Assembly: GCA_949592205.1 (NCBI GenBank)
Contig: CATIUR010000001.1
Span: 39,945,001 to 40,009,000 of the forward strand
Length of the DNA stretch: 64,000 bases
Reading direction: 5' to 3'
Source of the DNA: Helichrysum umbraculigerum
Lineage: Eukaryota; Streptophyta; Magnoliopsida; Asterales; Asteraceae
In this document: positions 33,519-44,923 of the stretch, in pieces
Layout of the letters: the number at the start of each line of letters is the position of its first letter
Position numbering within the stretch: position 1 is the first letter of the stretch
The notes under the pieces: model-generated
Told to the model about the DNA's origin: nothing
The model's database searches: none
What the model saw: only the letters and a program-made list of their open reading frames with translations
Translations under genes and position numbers: made by a program

Positions 33519-34306
33519 TGATAAACGCTCAAAAGTACTATATTTTAGTAGTATTTTACCCCGAGTCTTGAATGTTTTTATTGCATTTAATTAAGAATAG
33601 ATATTGATTTCATTCATATTTGCAAATAGATGTGGAAATGGAGCATTTATGAAGAAAGGAATGGAAAACAGTCAATAAACGAGCTAAATGATGCATATTT
33701 GAAGAAATAAGTGAAGCCGAAGTTGATGAAAAGAATAAATGAAGAAAAATCAAGAAACCGGCTGGAAATCCAATCCATACGCCGTATGGAAGTCCATACA
33801 CCGTATGGATTGTGGCGCAGGAGGCCCAGGTTACGCGGACTTGGGCTGGGCTTGAATTCAATCCATACGCCGTATGGAAATCCATACGCCGTATGGATCA
33901 AAATTCCAGAAATATAAAAGTCCCGAAAAAACAATAAAAACAGAGAGTTCGATTGTTTTTTCGTTTCTAGACGATTAGGTTCGGTTTCTAGGTTAGGTTC
34001 ACGATTTTAATTAGTATTTTGGAGGTACGAAGGCTCGGGATTGAAGTTATTCATCGCGGATCTTTGTAATTCGTCTTTATAACTCGGTATAATTCTTTTA
34101 ATTGGATTTCATTGAAGTATTTGATGTTGAATAATCTGAGTTTTTACTGTTTTATGATGAATTGAATATCCAAAGTGATTGTGTAATTGATTGAACTTGG
34201 ATTATGATTGTTGAACGATTATTATTGCGTATTGGCTAAGTTATTTACTTGAAAATGGTTATATTACTTACGAATCCTTGTTTATTGGTAACTGGTAGTT
34301 ATTAGT

Positions 34307-36713
34307 TGTGACAACCGTCAATTTAGGACTAAAATTTAGTACCTAATCAAGTTTTAATACATGTAATTAGTTCTGTGTTAGGCTAATTAATGTATCAATT
34401 ATTATATATATTGTTGAATATATATATACAAATATTGCGGTTTGTTTAAATCGTACGAGTTTCAAATCGAATGTAATTCGATTAAATATATATACGGACG
34501 TTGGTGAACAATTTTATTAAGTAATACAAGGATTATAAATAAAGTTATCGCGCTTAAAAATATTATGTCAATAATATTTCGTATCCAAGTTCTATCACAC
34601 AATTAATATAAACGCGAATCAAAATGTAACTTCGCAAACAAAACGAGACAATTCACATTTTTAATGTAATTATTAAACAATTAGTAAAATGCTTCAACAA
34701 AAATACTGAATAATTATTCGTATTTTAGAACGCATATTAAAACTTAGAAGATAAATATTTAACGTTTAAACGACGGAGACAACGAACATCGCACGGAGCG
34801 CAGTGCGCGAACTGAAAAAGGTGGGGATTTAACCTCCACCACCTTATCCCCTTTTCTTTCATTTTATTTTCTTTCTTCTCTCTCTTACTCCCTCCTCTTT
34901 CATTTTTCTCTCAAACAAACCACAAACCACCATCAACGAAAATCGTAAAATAAACACGTTAAACGACCTCGGATCTTCAAGACGCTTTGGAATAAAAGAC
35001 TCACCTCTTCACGATCTACAATCCTATCTTTCCGGAATTTCGTTTCGGCGATTTGTAAGTTTCCGACACAACTCCGAAAACTCTCGTTTTTAAGTTTTAT
35101 AACTTGCTAGTTGTTTGTATAACCTTGTAATGTCCTAAAATGGGTTGGGTAAAAATATTAGGCCGATCGACGGCCGGAAAATGCGTTTTTGAGGTTGAAA
35201 CTCCGATCAGACCCCGTACGTCGCATTTGGCCTGGAGTAAATGCGACGCAGCGACCTACGTCGCACTATATCCACAACGTCGCATATAGCGACGCAGCCT
35301 AGTACGTCACATTGACTTGCGGACGTCGCACTTAGCGACGCAGACCCTTACGTCGCAGAAATCAACTACGTCGCCTATAGCGACGTCACGTACAACGTCG
35401 CATTAAATTGCGAAAGTCGCACATAGCGACGCCATGCTCTACGTCGCAGTCAGGATCTGCGACGTCGCACCCAACGTCGCAGGCTACGTCGCACAAAACA
35501 GAATCTTCAAAACTCAAAATTTTCGAAGTCAAAGTTACTGTAGCAATTCACTGTAGCAATTCACTGTAGCAACAATATAATAACATTTTTGAACTATTGT
35601 TACAACCGTCACCAACGGGCCGTACGCGTTTTCAAAACATACTTCAAAATCAAACAAGTCGTTGTAACTTGTATCAACTTATTCAAACAAGTCGTGGTAA
35701 CTTGTATCAATTTAAATCAAATAAGTCGGAGTAACTTGTAACAATACAATCAACCAAATCGGGGTAATTTGGACATTAAGTTAAGCAAACAATTTCAATG
35801 GTAGTCTTTCGAGATACCGGTACAATTAATAACAATTCAAGTGTCGTGGACACATTCAGGTTTCAAGACTTTGGACACCAATTTACAGCTAATTACCTCA
35901 AGTTTATTAAATTAAACACTTCAAGAATCAGGTGAGTTTCATAGCCCCATTTTCACTGCTTTACAACTAGGGGTGTGATATTACTACTCGATTTTGTTTT
36001 ACAAGTAGAACGCAAGTGCCAAACTTCAAATACTACATGAGTTTCAAGCTAATCAATTTAAAGTCCTCCATAAGCATAGTCTCTAGTATTTATAGCGTGA
36101 ATGTTAGTATATGATATCATATGGGATTGACAATCCTCATCCGGGTTAGCACGCACTAACCGGTCAAACGGATGTATTAGCATTTGGGAAGACGAGTGTT
36201 GATTAGGCACTCGTAGGAGGCATTTCAAGTTAGGTTTCCTTAAGTGGGCCTGACAAATCAAGTTAAGCTCAGACTATGTGCTCATGGACAGTATAACTTT
36301 TATTTTGCTTAATTGCATTTTAAATTCAATATAAATCTTGCGGTTCTTACAACTATACATTGGCATACAAACCTGTGAGCTCACCAGCGTTTTCGCTGAC
36401 CCATTTTAGTATTTATCACAGGTACCCAGCAGTAGTTTGGCTGCACAAGCAGGAATTATTAGCTCGAGTCAGCATACATACAACTAGAGATTGGACTGCA
36501 TTATTATATTTTGTAAAAGTAATTATGCTATGTAATCTCTCAATTCCAGGAACCGAGCTAATGTAACAATATTTTGATGTAAACATTTACTTTATCTATA
36601 CGAGTTTAAAACGACGCATATAGTGGTCGTTCATTATATCTTATGTGCTTTGTATATTGATTAGTGACACCCAAATCAAGCTTCCGCAAATCATTAAATT
36701 TGGGGGTATCACA
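34307..36713 (+). mobile_element. Solo Tekay-type LTR (2407 bp)
   Basis: Starts TGTGACAACC and ends GGGGGTATCACA, with TTAGT on both sides (34302-34306 and 36714-36718). No primer site, gag or pol. A solo LTR forms by recombination between the two LTRs of a full element. Length and internal order match the Tekay-B LTR: leader near 34850-34930, GCGAC words, ACTGTAGCA repeats. Confidence 0.93.
35214..35494 (+). repeat. ACGTCGC word cluster in the solo LTR
   Basis: More than a dozen copies of ACGTCGC(A) or GCGACG(T/C) in both orientations, at the same LTR position as in Tekay-B. Confidence 0.9.
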
Positions 36714-37490
36714 TTAGTTCTCAACGTGGTTAATAAGATTGATGAGAGTGAGTTCCTTTGATTTTATTAATTATTGATGGTTATAATCTTAGGGTTTTAA
36801 CTATTACTAAATAGATTGAGATAGGTTGAGAAATTAATAATTATTCACTTTAAAATGAACGAGACAATAAGTAATTATTGGGTATTGTTGAGTCATACCA
36901 ATAGAGTTAATTATAATTAGTTGTGAATGTTTAATGCATAATTTAGGGAAAGGCACACAATTGACTGATCATCTTGTGACATTGGAACCAGTGTTTTATG
37001 TTGGACCCTAGATTGTAGGAATTAGTTGGACCTGAACCGTTGGCTAGTTCACATTCAATTTAATATCATTGAAGAATTTGGTGTTAAGTTGATTTAAAAG
37101 AATCACAATTAGATAATCAATACGTAATGAATCGGGAAATATGAATCTGAGTGACATTAATTATACAATTACTTATTCCTTCCATTTAGTATTTATTATT
37201 ATTTATTTATTGTTTTAAATTAAGTTTTTATTTAAGTTTAATTATTTTAAATTAATGTTTTTCTAAACAAATGTTCGAACGGAACTAAAACGCCACCTTA
37301 TTTACTGCTTTCTAGTTAATTGTTAATTTCTATTTATAATAAATCCACCGTTCCCTGTGTTCGAATCGGACTTACCAAATCTATATTTACATTCGATCGG
37401 GTATTCTTGCCTGGTTGCTTGAAAGTAATTATTAGGTATTTCTATTTATAAATTATAAAACAAGAAGCGCTTTCATAGCACATCAAATGG

Positions 37491-38920
37491 CTGAGCCTAA
37501 ACTTCTGAAATCATTTGCACCACTTCTGCACGAACCTGGTCCAACTTCAGTAATCATTATTTATAGGGAAGTTCCTTTTCAGTATTTTCATTTTAAATAT
37601 TTTGCCATGACCCCCATTTTAAATTCTAAGTGTGGGATTAGCAACCCCATTATTAGAAGATACTTAAAATTAAAAATTGTTCAACAAAATCATTAAAACC
37701 CTAAGTGTGGGATTCCACCTACTTAGTGGCAAAAACATTGAGGACAACGTTTATTTTTAAGTGTGGGATAGCAATATACCCTACTTCATATAATAAGCTT
37801 AAATTTTTTCAAAAATGTCCTTAATTTTTTCAACTTGTTCTCGCATGAAGCCAATAGGTCATCACTTTACCCTAAACTTTCATAACCATGAGTCAACAAT
37901 ATATGTAAGGCTACAAAATTTTCAAATAAACTCAAAGGTTAAGCAGAAAGAGGTAGAATCGGGTCAGATTCAAACTTTTTCTTAATGAAAGTCTAAGAGG
38001 GGCATCACATGACTGGGCACATACAACCCTATAAACTTGCGGTGAGGTAACTTGAGCCTAACAGCATTCATTTTTAATGCTTCACTTTCGTTTATTGTGT
38101 GTGACCGGTGCACGCATTTTGAATTAGAACTTGCTCCTGACATGCGTTTCGAGACCATATTGACAGGTGCCATACGTGGCATAGGTGCAATTAAATGACC
38201 TGGGCATTTTTAGGAATAACCCCCTTTTCTCATATCTTTTCAAGCCAACCCTGTTCCGACACTTTTTAGTGTTGAAGATCCCTTAGAAAACCCTGTTGAG
38301 CCTAAGCCTTTTCGTTTCTTTCAAAACCCTAAAAACACGTTTTTCACCCAAAACTCACCATCAAAACGTCTTGATAAAAGAAAATTTCTGAGGAAGTGAG
38401 AAACCACTATTTGGATGTCCTTACCCACTCGAGCAATTGCTCTCCCAAGTCATAAAATCCTGGTGACGAGCTTCAAAAGAAGAATATCAAAAGAAATCAC
38501 CCAAAGCTCCAAAAAGAATTATTCATGGAGCAGTGAAAATTGTCTTGAAGGAATTGCAAAAGCAAAAAGAGGATGGGGTATCTAAAAAAGCAAAAGAAAA
38601 AGAAAATAGAAAAGAAAATGCCTCAAGAAAATCCCAAAAAGAAAGAATAAAAAAATCCTAGGAAGTTCAAGAATCAATCAAAAAGAAGAAATTCTCGATG
38701 GATTCCCCTTTCTATAAGATTCAGTCAAATAAAAGTTTCTCAGGACCTTAAGAGTTTCTGGAGTCAAGATCAGTCCTCCTTTCCATATCACCACACCCTA
38801 CCAACTCTTCCTTTTCAAAATATTCTCCTTTTTCACCCCCAAAATACAACCCAATCAAATGTCCTGGGATAATTAGTGTCGTCCCTGTCTAAATGGTGAG
38901 ATTCGATTCTCGATCCAGCC
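37491..38920 (+). other. 3' region of Athila-1 (non-coding)
   Basis: Athila-1 resumes after the AATGG duplication. Three TAAGTGTGGGAT purine-tract-like copies at about 37626, 37702 and 37758. A purine-rich stretch at 38500-38660. No ORF with family features. The ORF at 37487-37696 starts inside the duplication and is probably chance. The junction with the LTR remnant near 38920 lacks a purine tract. Confidence 0.7.
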
Positions 38921-39446
38921 ACGGAAAAACCATAAAACGGCACAATACTTCGTATAACATTTAAATACGTGGGAAAAGCTAAGGAACTGCCGTAGGTATA
39001 ATACTTCGTGTTAATTTAGGTTTCCGGTTACTCAATGGATTAATCATCATAACTAGTGGCTTAAACACACATAACTACCCATTCAAAGCATATACCGGCG
39101 TCATAGTAAACACTCTCGTAAACACTCTCGTATCCACTGTTCTTTGAGCCTCCGTACAAGCATCATTTCCTTTCTTGCATTTATTTTTATTTCCGTAGAT
39201 TAGTTATAAAACGAAAACCAAATCAACCTTAGTTAAACCCTAGCTAAATTACAAAAGGTAATTAGAACACCTAAGATCCCATGCCCGTTGTAGTGTAAGA
39301 ACGACACCTGAGTCAACGTACCGCTTACTACCCTAGTAACATAATTAGGGCTGAAAGTAGTATTAGCTTAGGTTTTTCCCAGCTCTATAAATTTAAAACA
39401 CCCCACTGTTGTGCCCGCTGGGACAACGACCGCTTTGGGCGTAACA
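38921..39446 (+). repeat. 3' LTR of Athila-1, only the last 526 bp
   Basis: Matches 19836-20344. The first 1.9 kb of the LTR is missing. A 15-bp tandem duplication (GTAAACACTCTC..., near 39110-39137) and a few small changes separate the copies. It ends GTAACA followed by TCGCG. Confidence 0.92.
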
Positions 39447-39451
39447 TCGCG

Positions 39452-39796
39452 TACGATACATTTTATATAAAACGTATAAATGTTTCCGTTTGATTGTTAT
39501 TTCTCTTCGTTCATATATTAATTTTGACCAAATAACTATTTAAAATAGTTTCGCGTTATTTCCAAACTTTGTATCACCAACGATCGTATTCTGTTTTTGT
39601 CAGATTCATTCCGATAATTTTGTACGTAATTATAAATAATTACGAAATTCGTAATACTTTTGTACTAAAATTTTGGACACGCTAGACTTATCTCACATCA
39701 TTAGTTTAGTTTTTTTTTTTTGTTTACGTAGGGAATTAGCGTAAGAAATGCATGAAATTAAGTATAAATCTATACCTAATTTGGAGGAGTGTCACA
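39452..39796 (-). repeat. 5' LTR of Tekay-A, start (after Athila-1)
   Basis: Continues the LTR left at 17953, matching 12227-12559 of the other LTR, and ends GAGTGTCACA followed by CAACC. Confidence 0.92.
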
Positions 39797-39801
39797 CAAC
39801 C

Positions 39802-40117
39802 GGCGGTTGGAGCTGTTAGACTTGGACTCCAAGTCTGAAACTTCCACTGCCTGAGAAACCCTAATAGCCAATCGGCGGTTGGACCTTCCAACTGGCGGTT
39901 AGATTCAGTTTCTGGAATCTTCCGCCTTTATTTAATTTCTTTTGATTTCCAATTAATAATCTATATTAATAAATCAATTAATTAAATATAATATTAATTC
40001 CAATAACTATTATTCCTTCATATTTCTCTTGACTGTTCATTGAGGGCAACCCAAAAAGGACTTTACTTTTAGTGATAGTTTTACCAATTAGTTATAATAT
40101 TGGACACTATTTCAACA
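39802..40117 (-). repeat. Copia 3' LTR, start
   Basis: Minus strand starts TGTTGAAATAGTG after a purine tract. Near the Tekay-A site it has three CG-rich words: AACCGGCGGTT, AATCGGCGGTT, AACTGGCGGTT (39798-39905). Confidence 0.8.
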
Positions 40118-40130
40118 GTCTCCCACTTAG
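40118..40130 (-). promoter_or_regulatory. Copia polypurine tract
   Basis: Minus strand CTAAGTGGGAGAC directly before the LTR start, the usual copia form. Confidence 0.8.
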
Positions 40131-41004
40131 ACAAATCATCAACTATTATTGATCTAAGTCTTTATCTCATTACCTAAGTAAAGAGTGCCATCCAACGCAA
40201 CTGCCGAACTCTGAATCATATCTTTAAAGTCAGTCCTTTAGATAAGTGATCAACTATCCCTTTGTTCAACTGATATCCCATGAATCGAGACATGGATTTT
40301 AATCAATCCCAAGATTCATATATGTTTTCTGATTTCTGATTATATTGACTACATGAGACTACTGATTTTGCGCATATCAACTTAGTTCCGGCTAGGCCTA
40401 CCTCTTTAGAGTCAAACTATAATCATCAGAGGGCCCAAGATATCGCTTTTCCATTTAGGCAAAAGGAACAAATAAATATCGACTACATAGCACTAGTCAA
40501 CTCATCATGTCATACCTAGCGTGTCTTTTATGACTGGTATTTACGCACAGCGTTTAAATAAACTAAAGTACAACAGACTTGAAAAACTAGAAACTCAATG
40601 TATCTCCATTTTAAGAATTAAGGATATTATCATCTTAAAAGCACTCGTGATTTAATCCATGAAGTGATCTCTTTAAGTACGGGTTTCTCCTATACTTAAA
40701 TCTCCATTAAGTACCCATGAGTGCTGCAGCATTCTCCATGCCATGTCTAATCTCCATAGACAATCTACTAACACTCCATGACAGTCTTAGTTCATCACAT
40801 ACTTCTTATAGTGTGATCGACTGAGGAGGTTTGAGTAAAATCAATTACTCGGGAAGTGATTTCTATACATGCAAAAGTGAAACACAGCGACAAACAATAG
40901 TAAATGGTAGAACTCCTTCCAATAAATAAATCTCCATAATTTAATCACCAAGTCTATAACAATTTTCCACCATTGTTTACAATGTTTCAAATTCGAACTA
41001 ACAA
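40131..41004 (-). other. Copia 3' non-coding region
   Basis: About 870 bp between the RNase H stop and the purine tract. No ORF or clear repeat seen. Confidence 0.65.
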
Positions 41005-42499
41005 CTAAAATTTTACGTTATCTCTTAAACCTATGCTCCTAGCATGTTCATCGTGCTTTGACTTCCCTAGTGGCTTTGTGAACGGATCAAATGGATTTTC
41101 CTCTGATCTTATCCTATTCACAATCACGTGTCCTTCTTCTATTTTGCTTCGAACGAAATGGTATTTCCTTTTAATGTGCCTTGACTTTCCATGATCCTTG
41201 GGTTCTTTACTCAAGGCTACTGCACTTTCATTATCACAGAATATAGCAATAAGATCTTGTACTGTTGGAACAACTCCAAGATCTCCAATGAAATTCCTCA
41301 TCCATATAGCTTCCTTTGCAGCTTCACTAGCCGCAATATACTCAGATTCGCATGTGGAGTCTGCCACTGTATCTTGCTTTGCACTTTTCCATGTCACCGC
41401 TGCCCCGTTTAGTAGGAATACCCAACCAGACTGTGAACGACAATCATCTCTGTCTGTTTGGAAACTAGCATCACTATAATTTGTTACTCTAAGTTCCTCT
41501 TCTCCACCATAAACTAAGAACCTGTCTTTAGTATTTCTCAAATACTCGAGAATGTTCTTTACAGCTGTCCAATGACCTTCACCAGGATTCTGCTGATGTC
41601 AACTCACTAAGCTCAAAGCAAATGAGACATCAGGTCTTGTACATATCATGGCATACATGATCGATCCTATTGCCGAAGCATATGGGATTCAACTCATTCT
41701 TTCCAATTCTTGCTCAGACTTTGGGCAAAGATCCTTATTGATCTTTATGCCATGATTTAAGGGTAAGTTCCCTTTCTTAGAATTATCCATATTGAAGCTT
41801 TTCAAAATTTTATCTAAGTATGTATCCTGGCTGAGTCCTATGAGACGTTTTGACCTATCTCGATAAATTTTTATACCTATGATATATGCTGCATCTCCAA
41901 GATCTTTCATAGTGAAACACTTTCCCAAACCAGTCATTTACACCTTGTAAAGTTGGGATATCATTTCCTATGAGCAATATATCATCCACATATAACACTA
42001 AGAATACTACAATACTCCCACCGAACTTGACATATATACAGGACTCATCTTCACTTCTAGAAAAACCAAACTCTTTGACGTTCTCATGGAAACAAAGATT
42101 CCAGCTACGAGATGCTTGTTTAAGTCCATAAATGGCCTTTTCAAGCTTACACACTCTATTAGGATACTTTATATTTTCAAAACCTTCCGGTTATGCCATA
42201 AACACATCCTTTGTCAATTTCCTGTTAAGGAAAGCGGTTTTAACATCCATCTGCCAGATTTCATAATCATGAAATGCAGCTATGGATAGCATTATCCTAA
42301 TTGACTTAATTTTAGCTACTAGTGAGAAGGTTTCCTCATAATCAATCCCATGGGTTTGAGTATAGCCTTTTGCTACCAACCTAGCTTTATAAGTGTGTAC
42401 TTTCCCATCCATGTCTCTCTTTTTCTTGAAGATCCACTTACAACCCACCGTCTTTAAACCGGGTGTAGTGTCAACCAAATTCCAAACTTGGTTGTCATA
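41005..42499 (-). pseudogene. Copia RT and RNase H pseudogene
   Basis: RT shows CKWIFKKKRDMDG, YKARLVAKGYTQ, MDVKTAFLN, AIYGLKQASRSW and the active site YVDDILL. RNase H shows YSDASF, SGWVFLLNGAAVTWKS, ESEYIAASEAAKEAIW and DNESAVALS. Breaks: TAA at about 42191 where the family has Gln (QPEGF); a 1-nt frameshift near 41925; TGA at 41689-41691 and 41599-41601 where the family usually has Arg. The three stops fit C-to-T changes. RNase H itself (41005-41541) is open. At 42499 Tekay-B splits the gene, which resumes at 53152. Confidence 0.93.
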
Positions 42500-44890
42500 T
42501 GTAACACCCCCAAATTTAGTGATTTGCGGAAGCATACTTGGGTGTTACTAATCAATATACAAAGCACAAGATATACAGCAAACGACCTCTAAATGAGACG
42601 TTTTGTAAATTAGTTACATTCCATAGATATAATGTTTGAAAACTTAGTGTTTTCGTATACAAAATGTAGTTTCCCCTAGAGTCCACGCGTATAGCGGGAG
42701 ATTCTATTACATAACCGTAATATACAAAAGATAATGCTAAGAATCTCTGTTAATGCGGTTGTGTTGAAATCATGCGACTCTAGCTAAAATCTTGGAGTAA
42801 TCCTACTCCATCCGGGTACCTGAGAAAACATGCTGAAAAGTGTCAACCAAAAAGGTTGGTGAATCTCACAGGTTTGTAAATGATATCGGCTTGAACATGA
42901 GATTTCAGTTATAGTGCCCGTAGGCGTAAAATCAACCATTGCAATCCAGCAATCGTAAAATCAGTATTTGCAATCCAGCAAACGTAAATAAATAAGTTTA
43001 TACCGTTGCCATGAGGCTCATAATCGAAGCTTAACCCGTAAATAATATGTTTGCTCCCGTGACATGCTCGTAAGTGAGCAAGCATCAGTAACGAATAAGT
43101 TGTCACCCGTTTATACGTGTAAATCGGTACGTGGCAGCGCTACTGCCCCGGGTGGGGAGGGTCATTTCCCTAATGGATCCATTAACTACTGTTCGCGCTT
43201 AAGTCCATAACTAACGATATATGATGGAGAGACTTCTGTTTGTAAGTAAACTCATGCAATTTCGTTTGGTATAGTAAACAGTGTAGTACTTATGTTCAAG
43301 GAAAAAGTAGTAGCATGTATCTCCCCCAATAAGATAAAACAGTAAAAGTGGGGCCGTAAGACTCACCTGAGTCTTTGCAAGTACGTTTATATCAATAAAC
43401 GAGTAATTAATATCAACCGTAGGTTCTCCGAACCCGTAACCTTCAAATGCCTAAACATATAAAGTTAAGTAAGTAGATGTCCCGCAAGACCATCTAGGCT
43501 AGTTGTTTACACAACTCATTATGTCCAAGTGTTTGTTTAGTAATCCGTTTGTAGTTTGAAAACAAATATGGCCCGTTGGTGACGGTTTGTAATAATGATT
43601 CAAAGTGTTATCATTTATAACGCAATTTAGTGTAATTGTAATAGAAAGTATGTTCTATGACGTTTGTTAAGTCGTATGACATAAGTATTTGAAGTTGTGT
43701 AAGTTCGACACTTAGTAAAATCTGACTTTTCAAGGTTCTGGTTTGTGCGACGTAGCATGCGACGTAGCATGCGACGTAGGGTGCGACGTAGGGAGGTACG
43801 TCGCATGATGCGACCTTCGCAAATCAATGCGACGTAGGTTCGGTTTGCGACGTAAAAGTCTACGTCGCTATGTGCGACGTCCGCAAGTTAATGCGACGTA
43901 ATAGGCTGCGTCGCTAGTGCGACGTTGGGATATCTGTGCGACGTAGGCCGTGACGTCGCTAAATGCGACGTTGGCCACAAAATGCGACGTTTTGAGCTAC
44001 GTCGCAGATAGTCCAGCGTCTCTGCGACGTAGCGGTCTGATCGGAATTTGGTGGCCGGAAAATCGGTCGAAAAGCTTCCGTTTGGTCCAAATCTTTTACC
44101 CAACCCATTTTTGGACATTTTAAGCATATATAAACCATAAAAACGTAAAAATGAGCAAAAACGGAGAGTTTCGGGTTTTATCGAAAACTTACAAAATGTC
44201 GGATAGAAAATCCGAAAAGATAGGAATGTAGATCGTGTGATGGTGAACGTTTTCTTCCAAAGAGAGGCTATGATCCGGCGTCGTTTAATACGTTTATTTG
44301 TCGATTTAGTGAGGTTTTTGGGTGGTGGTGTTTGAGAGAAAAAGAAAGAAAAGAGGAGAAGAGAGAGAGAGTGTGTGGGTTGAATGAGGAAAAAGGGAGG
44401 AAGAATGGGGGTTTTGGTGAAAGCCCCCATTTTTCAGTCCACGCGCCGCGCTCCGTGCGGTGTTCGTTTTCTCCATCGTTTAGGCGTTAAATCAAGCGGT
44501 TATATTTTTAAAAGATGACGGAAATATTTTAATGAAATTCCTTGAAATTAATTATAAAAACAATTTGTCGAAGTATTAAAATTCTTAACTCGCGTTTAAT
44601 ACGTATTCGCAAATTATTTAAAATGTCGTCGCGATATTATAAATAATGTTTGTTCGCTGTGTATTTTATATAATAAAATACGTTCTCATTATTTAGGTAA
44701 GTTTCTGTCACCAACGTCCAAATCACTGTGTCGGACTCCGTCCGGTTAATTCGTACGATTTATCCAAATCGCGTAAAAACACACACATATATATACAAAT
44801 AGAGCCTGTAATTAGTCCTATTACATACTAATTACAACTAGTTACAATCAATTAGGCATAAATAATTATCCTAATTTAGCAGGTGTTACA
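42500..44890 (-). repeat. 3' LTR of Tekay-B (2391 bp)
   Basis: Minus strand starts TGTAACACCTGC and ends GGGGGTGTTACA. Offset to the other LTR is exactly 8256. A pyrimidine-rich leader lies near 44400-44330. A 180-codon ORF at 43888-44430 (identical in both LTRs) covers this leader and the word cluster and is probably chance. Confidence 0.97.
43742..44034 (-). repeat. GCGACGTA word cluster in the Tekay-B LTR
   Basis: About 17 copies by eye of GCGACGT or ACGTCGC, in both orientations and irregularly spaced, in under 300 bp. The first four on the plus strand form a near-tandem (T)GCGACGTAG(CA) run. Identical at 51998-52290 in the other LTR. Confidence 0.93.
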
Positions 44891-44901
44891 TTCTCCCCTT
44901 G
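44891..44901 (-). promoter_or_regulatory. Polypurine tract of Tekay-B
   Basis: Minus strand CAAGGGGAGAA directly before the 3' LTR. Confidence 0.88.
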
Positions 44902-44923
44902 TTAAAGAAATTTCGTCCCGAAA

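Larger units (their letters stand above)
26175..37485 (+). mobile_element. Athila-2: pol-less Athila-type element inside Athila-1
   Basis: LTRs start TGATAAACGCTC and end CATAGCACATCA. Flanks carry AATGG at 26170-26174 and 37486-37490. Primer site TGGCGCCGCTGCCGGGGA as in Athila-1. The interior (27715-33518) has two ORF regions but no protease, RT, RNase H or integrase in any frame. It would need enzymes from a partner, perhaps an Athila-1 relative with the same primer site. Its right LTR is split by a solo Tekay LTR. Confidence 0.92.
33519..37485 (+). repeat. 3' LTR of Athila-2, split by a solo Tekay LTR
   Basis: LTR sequence at 33519-34306 and 36719-37485 (TTAGT duplicated), interrupted by 34307-36713. 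It ends CATAGCACATCA followed by AATGG. Confidence 0.93.
17954..39446 (+). mobile_element. Athila-1: Athila-type Ty3/gypsy element with nested inserts
   Basis: Begins TGATGTAGTG, ends GGGCGTAACA, flanked by TCGCG on both sides (17949-17953 and 39447-39451). Left LTR, primer site of the tRNA-Asp type, gag, pol without a recognisable protease, a post-pol ORF, a long 3' region and a truncated right LTR. Inserts: a 476-bp LTR-like piece at 20409 and Athila-2 at 26175. About 9.7 kb without them. gag and pol are of Athila type (family knowledge). Confidence 0.93.
9337..39796 (-). mobile_element. Tekay-A: chromovirus in the copia LTR, split by Athila-1
   Basis: Bounded by TGTCACACC at 9337 and GTGTCACA ending at 39796, with CAACC on both sides (9332-9336 and 39797-39801). 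Minus-strand order: 5' LTR (39796-39452, then 17953 to about 16315 after Athila-1), end of gag, pol, purine tract, 3' LTR. The junction near 16310 joins mid-LTR to mid-gag, so the end of the 5' LTR, the primer site and most of gag are deleted. It cannot move by itself. Confidence 0.93.

Noticed and set aside
33610..33934. Overlapping ORFs in the Athila-2 LTR (also 26212-26601)
   Set aside because: Palindromic words read in several frames upstream of the TATA box.
37487..37696. Small ORF at the Athila-2 right boundary
   Set aside because: Its ATG lies in the target duplication and the reading is in non-coding Athila-1 sequence.
42909..43106. Small LTR ORFs (also 43627-43827, 51165-51362, 51883-52083)
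   Set aside because: No family features; lie in non-coding LTR.
43888..44430. 180-codon ORF in both Tekay-B LTRs (also 52144-52686)
   Set aside because: Covers the LTR leader and GCGACGTA words; Ser/Phe/Arg-rich chance composition, and identity between copies reflects the LTR pair, not selection.
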